DNA from: an uncultured Bacteroidales bacterium
GTDB taxonomy: Bacteria; Bacteroidota; Bacteroidia; Bacteroidales; Bacteroidaceae
NCBI GenBank assembly: GCA_902798615.1
Contig: CADBXL010000002.1
Span: 1-64,000, forward strand
DNA length: 64,000 nucleotides
Reading direction: 5' to 3'
In this document: piece by piece, positions 57,937 to 64,000 of the stretch
Layout of the letters: each line of letters begins with the position of its first letter
Position numbering within the stretch: the stretch's first letter is position 1
Translations under genes and position numbers: made by a program
Notes under the pieces: model-generated
Seen by the model: the letters and a program-made list of their open reading frames with translations, nothing else
What the model was told of the DNA's origin: nothing
The model's database searches: none

Positions 57937-59436
57937 TTACATATTAATAACTCCAAGAACATTGCCTACAGCACCGTTGATTACGTTGCTTGCCCAGATA
58001 GGGAAACATCCAAGGCCAGCAACACATGCAATGAGGCATACAACGGCAACCTTCTCGTCCCATGTAGCATCAGTAAGTTCCTCGTAGTGTGGGTCGGCAA
58101 CCTTCTCGAAGAGGATGAAGCCAACAGTACGGAGGATATAAACTGCTGTTACAACGATTGAGGTACAAGCGATGATGGTACAGCAACGGTGGAATGAATC
58201 GGCATTCTCGAATGAACCTACGAAGATAGTCATCTCAGCAATGAAGCCAGAGAAACCAGGGAGACCGAGGTTAGCAAGACCTGCGATTACATAGCCTACA
58301 GAGAGGAATGGCATAATCTTCATCAGACCACCAAGCTTGCGGATGTCACGGGTGTGAGTACGACCGTAAATCATACCGATGAGGGCGAAGAAGAGGGCTG
58401 TCATCAAACCGTGAGAGAGCATCTGGAGGATAGCACCTGTGCATGATGTCTGTGTCATCATAAGGAGTGCGAAGAGCACGAGACCACAGTGAGAGACAGA
58501 AGAATAAGCATTGATGAACTTCAGGTCAGTCTGAACACAGGCAGAGAATGCACCATAGACCACAGAGATAGTGGTGAGGATTAGGAACACTGGAACCCAT
58601 GTCTCCTGAGCACCTGGGAGCAGGAACATAGCAATACGGAAGCAACCGTAGCCACCGAGTTTCATCAATACACCAGCATGGAGCATTGACACTGAGGTTG
58701 GGGCACAGCCGTGACCGATAGGAGACCATGTGTGGAATGGGAACAGGGCACCGAGCACACCGAATCCGATGAAGACGAATGGGAACAATACGTTCTGTAC
58801 GTCAACAGGGATGTTATTGTTGTGTGCAATCTCAAGGATGTTCATGGTAGAGGCACCATTGTAGAAATAGATACCTACGAGACCGAGGATGATAAGTGCA
58901 GAACCTCCCATGAGCATGAGGGTGAGCTTCATTGCAGCATATTCCTTCTTTCCTGAACCCCAGTAACCGATGAGGAGGTACATAGGGATAAGGGCTACCT
59001 CATAGAACATGAACATAGCGAAGAGGTCGATGCAGATGAAGAATCCGAACACACCAGTAGAGAGGAGTACGAACCACATGAAGAACTCCTTTGTGAGTGG
59101 CTGGAGTTTCCATGAAGCAAAGGTACCAGTGAAGACGATGATGCTTGAGAGAAGCAACATCACGACAGAGATACCGTCAACACCTATTGCATAACTGATA
59201 TTCAATGACTTGAACCAAGGCATTGATGATACGAAGAGCATCTCGTCGGTATTGCCACCAGCACGCAGATTGATGAACTGCACGGTAAGCAACACGGAGA
59301 GTGCTACGAGGACAGAAGAGCCCGCAACCATCACGCCACGTACCTGCTTGATGTCACGCGCGGCCCAAAGACCGAGCAACATCAACGCTGGTACTATAAC
59401 AAATAATGTTAATCCAAAATTAGAAAATATATCCAT
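57937..59436 (-). CDS. nuoM: NADH-quinone oxidoreductase subunit M
   Basis: Antiporter-like complex I subunit, 499 residues. KMTG-type helices and the conserved FPFHTWSPIGHGCAPTSVSML and YSSVSHCGLVLFAL are present. The early YAIGVDGISVVMLLLSS matches the family N-terminus. Confidence 0.96.
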   Translation of the reverse strand: MDIFSNFGLTLFVIVPALMLLGLWAARDIKQVRGVMVAGSSVLVALSVLLTVQFINLRAGGNTDEMLFVSSMPWFKSLNISYAIGVDGISVVMLLLSSIIVFTGTFASWKLQPLTKEFFMWFVLLSTGVFGFFICIDLFAMFMFYEVALIPMYLLIGYWGSGKKEYAAMKLTLMLMGGSALIILGLVGIYFYNGASTMNILEIAHNNNIPVDVQNVLFPFVFIGFGVLGALFPFHTWSPIGHGCAPTSVSMLHAGVLMKLGGYGCFRIAMFLLPGAQETWVPVFLILTTISVVYGAFSACVQTDLKFINAYSSVSHCGLVLFALLMMTQTSCTGAILQMLSHGLMTALFFALIGMIYGRTHTRDIRKLGGLMKIMPFLSVGYVIAGLANLGLPGFSGFIAEMTIFVGSFENADSFHRCCTIIACTSIVVTAVYILRTVGFILFEKVADPHYEELTDATWDEKVAVVCLIACVAGLGCFPIWASNVINGAVGNVLGVINM

Positions 59437-59450
59437 TTTTTTTCAGCTTT

Positions 59451-59519
59451 TGGGTGTTGGGTGTTGGGTGATGGTGGTTAGTCCATTTGCTAACACCTCA
59501 CACCTAACACCTCACACCT
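59451..59519. repeat. heptamer array GGGTGTT with inverted half, between nuoL and nuoM
   Basis: TGGGTG starts at 59451, 59458 and 59465; CACCT starts at 59494, 59501, 59508 and 59515. All steps are 7 bp, with the two halves complementary. It fills the 88-bp gap up to 5 bp before the nuoL stop. Confidence 0.75.
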
Positions 59520-59524
59520 AATTC

Positions 59525-61549
59525 TTAGATTGCGAGAAGAATTAATGTTAACGCTACCGCACCAGAGATGAACCATACGGCATAGTGACGAACGTCACCT
59601 GACTGCCAAGAGCGGATGCTCTCACCTCCTTCGTTAGCACCCCATGCAGAGAAGTCGATAAGACCGTTGATGATAGTCTCATCAATCCATGCAACTGGCT
59701 TAGAAACGAAGCGGAAGAGAATCTTATGAGTTACATACTGATATACATTGTCCATGTAGAAACGGTTCTTAGCCCACTTGTGCAGGTTAGGGAACGTAGC
59801 ATACAGACGGTCGGCAACAGGCTGGCTTTCACCCTTATAGATGTATGTGGCAAGAGCGATAGAACAGCAAGCCACAACAGTAGAGATGATGGCTGTAGTT
59901 ATGTCGAAGTGAACTGTATATGCAGTTGTGTCAGGAGTAACGAGATTACCGAAGCTTGCCCACTCAAGTCCTGGAACTCCGAAACCGCTGAGGGTTGTGA
60001 AGATACCTACACCAACAGTGATGACTGTGAGGAAGATAAGTGGGAAGGTCATGGCATTGAATCCGTGCTCGCTTACGTGATGTGACTCATAATGCTCTAC
60101 ATTCTTCTTGCTTCCGAAGAAGATGCACCAGTAGAGACGGAACATATAGAATGCTGTCATAGCGGCAACACCTGTCATGAACCATCCGAGGATTGGTGAG
60201 TAGTGCATGCAAGCAGAGATAATCTCATCCTTTGAGCTGAAGCCAGAGAAGAATGGGATACCAGAGATTGCAAGACATGAGATGAAGAATGTGGCACTTG
60301 TGATAGGCATATACTTATGCAGACTACCCATTGCAGACATCTCATTGGTGTGAACACCGTGGATGATTACACCAGCACAGAGGAACAAGCAAGCCTTGAA
60401 CATAGCATGTGTGAACAAGTGGAACATACCAGCGAGGTAGCCAAGACCACCATGCTCGTGGTGGTTAAGCTCAAGGGCTGTGCTTGCTCCGAGGGCAACC
60501 ATCATGAATGCAATCTGAGAGATTGTTGAGAATGCAAGTCCACGCTTGATATCGCTCTGGGCACATGCTACGGCAGCTGCATAGAATGCTGTGAATGCAC
60601 CTACCACAACGACGATTGACATTGCGTTTGGAGCATAGTTAATCCAGAGAGGGAACATACGTGCTATCTGGAACACACCAGCTACAACCATGGTAGCGGC
60701 GTGGATGAGCGCAGATACAGGTGTAGGACCTTCCATGGCATCTGGAAGCCAGATGTGGAGTGGGAACATAGCAGACTTACCAGCACCACCGATGAACATA
60801 AGCACGAGGGCTGTTGGGAGCACCATGCCACCGAATGCGAGTGACTTAGAAGCAAGGTCGGCCTGACATGGGGCAAATGCCTGCATACCCTCAGCAATCT
60901 GCACGTTTGGCATGAAAGAGAAGTTGAATGTCTCTGTGTAGAATCCGAAGATAAGGATACCTACGAGGAAGAACATATCAGCGAAGCGTGTAACGATGAA
61001 CGCCTTCTTAGATGCGTGAACAGCGGCATGCAATGGATAGTAGAAGCCAATGAGGAGGTATGAGCTTACACCTACAAGCTCCCAGAACATATACATCTGG
61101 AAGATGTTTGTAGCAAGCACGAGTCCGAGCATTGACATTGTGAAGAGAGAAAGGAATGCGTAGTAACGCTGGAAGCCCTTCTCACCGTGCATATAGCCGA
61201 AAGAATAGATGTGCACCATGAGTGACACCGTTGAGATGACAACGAGCATCATAACCGAGATTGGGTCGAGGAGGACACCAAGGTCGAAGTGCAGATTACC
61301 GAGTGGCAACCATGTGTAGTTGTAAGGCACGAGGGTAGCGTAAGTACCATCAGCAACACGAGCACCGCTGAAGTAAGAGATTGCAGTCCAGTAACTCAGG
61401 AGAGTTACGAGCAACAGCGATGTAGTGCCGATAAGTCCTGCCACCTTTGGAGCCCATGCGTACTTCTTGTTCAGGAACTCTGGTACACCGATAGTGATGA
61501 ACGATGCCAGAGGGAGCAGAAGTATTAGGATTGATAATGTGTATATCAT
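59525..61549 (-). CDS. nuoL: NADH-quinone oxidoreductase subunit L
   Basis: Largest antiporter-like subunit, 674 residues, with the lateral helix at the C-terminus. Family sequences: GVLLDPISVMMLVVISTVS, FYAFLSLFTMSMLGLVLATN, GKSAMFPLHIWLPDAMEGPT, PVSALIHAATMVVAGVFQ. The C-terminal quarter (RLYATFPNLHKWAKNRFYMD and SVAWIDETIINGL-type FVSKPVAWIDETI) is intact. Confidence 0.97.
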   Translation of the reverse strand: MIYTLSILILLLPLASFITIGVPEFLNKKYAWAPKVAGLIGTTSLLLVTLLSYWTAISYFSGARVADGTYATLVPYNYTWLPLGNLHFDLGVLLDPISVMMLVVISTVSLMVHIYSFGYMHGEKGFQRYYAFLSLFTMSMLGLVLATNIFQMYMFWELVGVSSYLLIGFYYPLHAAVHASKKAFIVTRFADMFFLVGILIFGFYTETFNFSFMPNVQIAEGMQAFAPCQADLASKSLAFGGMVLPTALVLMFIGGAGKSAMFPLHIWLPDAMEGPTPVSALIHAATMVVAGVFQIARMFPLWINYAPNAMSIVVVVGAFTAFYAAAVACAQSDIKRGLAFSTISQIAFMMVALGASTALELNHHEHGGLGYLAGMFHLFTHAMFKACLFLCAGVIIHGVHTNEMSAMGSLHKYMPITSATFFISCLAISGIPFFSGFSSKDEIISACMHYSPILGWFMTGVAAMTAFYMFRLYWCIFFGSKKNVEHYESHHVSEHGFNAMTFPLIFLTVITVGVGIFTTLSGFGVPGLEWASFGNLVTPDTTAYTVHFDITTAIISTVVACCSIALATYIYKGESQPVADRLYATFPNLHKWAKNRFYMDNVYQYVTHKILFRFVSKPVAWIDETIINGLIDFSAWGANEGGESIRSWQSGDVRHYAVWFISGAVALTLILLAI

Positions 61550-61558
61550 AATGGCGAA

Positions 61559-61867
61559 TTACAGTTTAAGATTATCAATAGCCTCTACGCTATCAGACTT
61601 GAACAGACGATATACGTTGAGGATGATAGCAATTGCAACAGCACTCTCAGCAGCACTTACACCGATAGAGAAGAGTGTGAAGAAGAATCCTTCATTTCCC
61701 TCAGGGAAGAGCAGGCGATTGAATGCGGCAAAGTTGATGTCAACAGCATTGAGGATAAGCTCAACAGAGACCAACATTGCTATCAGGTTACGGCGTGTAA
61801 CGAATCCGAATACGCCGATGAAGAACAATATCGCACTAAGTACGAAGAAACATTCTACTGGTACCAT
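61559..61867 (-). CDS. nuoK: NADH-quinone oxidoreductase subunit K
   Basis: 102-residue three-helix subunit. GFVTRRNLIAMLVSVELIL and the second Glu-containing helix GVSAAESAVAIAIILNVYR match NuoK. Gap of 9 bp to nuoL and 2 bp to nuoJ. Confidence 0.96.
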   Translation of the reverse strand: MVPVECFFVLSAILFFIGVFGFVTRRNLIAMLVSVELILNAVDINFAAFNRLLFPEGNEGFFFTLFSIGVSAAESAVAIAIILNVYRLFKSDSVEAIDNLKL

Positions 61868-61869
61868 AA

Positions 61870-62394
61870 CTACTTATCCTCCTTCTGATTACGTGAAACA
61901 ACAAGTCCGCCGATGATACATGCAAGCAGGAACAATGAGATGAACTCGAATGGGAGTACATACTGATACTTCTCAGAACCAACGAGAGCCTCACCGATAG
62001 CCTCCATAGAGACCTCAGAGTCTTCAACAGACATGAACTTGTCGATGAAGAAGTTCTTGAGCATTACACCTACAACGGTTACACAGCCAATAAGTGACAC
62101 GATAGCAGCACCTACGGCACGCTTGAAACTGAGTTTCTCAGCGGCATCCTGAAGGTCACGACGACCAAGGAGCTGAATGGCGAAGATATAAATCATCGTC
62201 ATACCACCAGCATAGATACTGAGCTGTGCCGCACCGAGGAAGGTGTAGTCGAGCAGGAAGTAAAGACCTGCGATGGCGAACAGCACGAAAAGCAATGCAG
62301 TAACAGAACGCATGATACGCTTTGTGAATACTGCAGCAAGGGCAGCTGCAATGATGACAACTGCGATGATTGCGAATACTATTATATTTGCCAT
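61870..62394 (-). CDS. nuoJ: NADH-quinone oxidoreductase subunit J
   Basis: 174-residue five-helix subunit; the pi-bulge-bearing helix region YAGGMTMIYIFAIQLLGRR is present. Gap of 3 bp to nuoI. Confidence 0.95.
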   Translation of the reverse strand: MANIIVFAIIAVVIIAAALAAVFTKRIMRSVTALLFVLFAIAGLYFLLDYTFLGAAQLSIYAGGMTMIYIFAIQLLGRRDLQDAAEKLSFKRAVGAAIVSLIGCVTVVGVMLKNFFIDKFMSVEDSEVSMEAIGEALVGSEKYQYVLPFEFISLFLLACIIGGLVVSRNQKEDK

Positions 62395-62397
62395 GTC

Positions 62398-62961
62398 TTA
62401 CTCCTCCTTCTTTGTTGGTTCAGCCTTTGGAGTAGCAGGAGCAGGCTTTGGTGCTTCTGCAGCCTTGGCAGCAGCTATCCTTGCATTCTCCTCGTACTGC
62501 TTCATCTCCTCCTCAGTAGGAGCTACGTTAAGATGCTGTACGAGTACATCACGACTGAATGTAGCGTTTTCAAAATCCTTGACAAACTTGATAGCACCAA
62601 AGTTGCACGCATTGACGCAAAGCTGACAGAACATACAGTCACCCAGGTCATACTGATAGTCAGTAAGGAGCTTCTTCTTCTTTCCGTCGGCTGTAACTAC
62701 CATCTGCGATGTTATCTTGATAGTGCCATTAGGACACGCCTTCTCGCACAATGTGCATGCGGTACACTTGTTCTTGCCATTCTCATCAGTAACCATGACA
62801 AGAGTACCACGATGACGCTCAGCGATGTGCTGTGTCTTGCGGTTTTCTGGATACTGCTCAGTAACCTTGCGAGTCATGTACTCACCCATGGTGATGTCCA
62901 TACCCGTAAGCAAGGTCTTGAGACCAGCCAGAGCACCGCCGAAATATGATTTGTTACTCAT
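62398..62961 (-). CDS. nuoI: NADH-quinone oxidoreductase subunit I
   Basis: 187-residue 8-Fe ferredoxin-type subunit carrying electrons in the peripheral arm. Two 4Fe-4S motifs: CTACTLCEKACPNG and CMFCQLCVNACNFG. The second has Asn in place of the usual Pro after the last Cys. A C-terminal extension (AAKAAEAPKPAPATPKAEP), about 25 residues and rich in Ala/Pro/Lys, follows the domain. Confidence 0.95.
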   Translation of the reverse strand: MSNKSYFGGALAGLKTLLTGMDITMGEYMTRKVTEQYPENRKTQHIAERHRGTLVMVTDENGKNKCTACTLCEKACPNGTIKITSQMVVTADGKKKKLLTDYQYDLGDCMFCQLCVNACNFGAIKFVKDFENATFSRDVLVQHLNVAPTEEEMKQYEENARIAAAKAAEAPKPAPATPKAEPTKKEE

Positions 62962-62975
62962 TATATTTACTTTAT

Positions 62976-64000
62976 TTACTTATCCTTCTTTATTGCGAGG
63001 TCAATACCTACAAGTTGCTGGTCCTGCTTGAACTGTGACTTGAACTTCATTGCACGGGCAAAGATAACAGCAAGCACAACGATGATAACTACTGCTACTG
63101 CATAGCCGATGTAAACAATGCCTGTGAGGTTGAATGCTACGCAGACTGTCATCAGAACAAGGTTGAAGAGTGCCAATGGCATGAGGTACTTCCACTCAAG
63201 CTTCAGAATCTGGTCGATACGGAGACGTGGGAATGTCCACTTAATCCACATAAGCAACCATACCATAGCGAATGCCTTGCCAAGGAACCAGACGATACCT
63301 GGGATGAGGTTCATTACACCGTCGAATGCCTCAACGCCGATGTGAACAGGACACCAGCCACCGAGGAATACGAGTGAGGTCATACCTGCTACGATGAACA
63401 GGTTGAGGAACTCTGCAAGGTAATAGAAGCCGAAGCCCATACCTGAGTATTCTGTGTGATAACCAGCAGTAAGCTCAGACTCAGCCTCTGCAAGGTCGAA
63501 AGGACCACGGTTAGCCTCTGCATTACCTGCGATGAGGAAGATGAAGAAAGCAATGAGGGCTGGGATATGTCCCTGGAAGATAAGCCATCCGAAAGGACCT
63601 GACTGTGCCTCTACGATGCCAGACACCTGCATTGTGCCTGTGAGGATAGTAGCAGTGATAAGGCAAAGACCAAGTGACATCTCATAGGAAATCATCTGAA
63701 CGGCACCACGCATAGCAGATACGAGACCGTACTTGTTGTTTGATGACCAACCTGCAAGGAAGACACCGATAACGCCTATTGCACTTACTGCTGTGTAGAG
63801 GAAGATACCTACGTTGAAGTCGAGGATTACAGCACCGTTGTTCCAAGGAAGGAAGGCAAAGGCACCTATAGAACCCATGATAACGAGGATAGGAGCAAGA
63901 GCGTAGAGAAGCTTATCAGCCTTGTCAACGAAGAAAATCTCCTTGATGAGCATCTTGAGAACGTCGGCAAAAACCTGAAGCAAGCCCCAAGGACCTACAC
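62976..64000 (-). CDS. nuoH: NADH-quinone oxidoreductase subunit H (5' end outside the window)
   Basis: Quinone-site membrane subunit of complex I. The frame remains open to the window edge: the sequence reads VGPWGLLQVFADVLKMLIKE at the start, which is an internal NuoH motif, so roughly the first 35-50 residues are missing. Conserved NRGPFDLAEAESELTAGYHTEYSGM is present. Ends QLVGIDLAIKKDK, 14 bp before nuoI. Confidence 0.95.
   Translation of the reverse strand, partial: VGPWGLLQVFADVLKMLIKEIFFVDKADKLLYALAPILVIMGSIGAFAFLPWNNGAVILDFNVGIFLYTAVSAIGVIGVFLAGWSSNNKYGLVSAMRGAVQMISYEMSLGLCLITATILTGTMQVSGIVEAQSGPFGWLIFQGHIPALIAFFIFLIAGNAEANRGPFDLAEAESELTAGYHTEYSGMGFGFYYLAEFLNLFIVAGMTSLVFLGGWCPVHIGVEAFDGVMNLIPGIVWFLGKAFAMVWLLMWIKWTFPRLRIDQILKLEWKYLMPLALFNLVLMTVCVAFNLTGIVYIGYAVAVVIIVVLAVIFARAMKFKSQFKQDQQLVGIDLAIKKDK

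Overview
The window is a chromosomal segment of a member of the Bacteroidales, most likely a Prevotella/Segatella-type organism. Evidence: nearly every promoter I can read has the Bacteroidetes -7 box TAnnTTTG with a TTTG/TTG about 19-20 bp upstream; Shine-Dalgarno sequences are mostly absent; a complete Bat (Bacteroides aerotolerance) operon is present; and the protein families are typical (AsnA, archaeal-type ProS, ClpC, DUF2027-Smr protein, BatD). The genus is an inference from sequence style, not a database match.

Layout. 1-11.6 kb: ppdK (-), an RlmD-like rRNA methyltransferase and a His-rich small membrane protein (+), then a minus-strand block of a lipoprotein, a Crp/Fnr regulator, lepA, nadE and a Smr protein. 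12.4-23.2 kb: queA, a PAP2 phosphatase and the Bat operon (moxR, DUF58, a BatD-like membrane protein, batA, batB, batC, and a batD-batE fusion), all minus. 23.4-33.5 kb: plus-strand genes (small TonB-C-like lipoprotein, kdsC-like, maf, clpC, acyltransferase, gph-like, GH3 hexosaminidase, two orphan genes) with AT-rich, repeat-laden spacers. 33.5-41.3 kb: lipoprotein, a candidate structured RNA, M15 peptidase, uvrD/pcrA, mtgA, proS. 41.5-53.2 kb: OmpA-like lipoprotein, small secreted protein, asnA, TlpA-like protein, mnmA-rsgA-frr, rsmA, a YbhN-like protein, pepD and an envelope protein. 53.5-55.9 kb: a lipoprotein overlapping a remarkable sigma-factor fusion. 56.3-64 kb: nuoN-M-L-K-J-I-H, with nuoH running off the window.

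The genes are mostly housekeeping. What stands out is (1) a predicted ECF sigma factor fused in one polypeptide to a transmembrane helix, a disordered linker and an outer-membrane beta-barrel domain, overlapping a lipoprotein gene; (2) spacers filled with short-word arrays whose word differs from locus to locus but whose period is strictly 11 bp (about one helical turn), or 7-8 bp in a second class, usually with an inverted half, and often abutting or overlapping stop codons; (3) GC-rich palindromic repeats in inverted pairs (REP/BIME-like) that also sit inside protein-coding genes, giving the recurring peptide APSLRGRAGGEA in unrelated proteins; (4) a dispersed promoter-bearing element present twice, a duplicated promoter cassette upstream of two unrelated genes, and two candidate small RNAs with terminators.

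No tRNA, rRNA, CRISPR array, complete insertion sequence or prophage was recognised. All calls come from reading the sequence and the translated proteins; no searches or folding programs were run.
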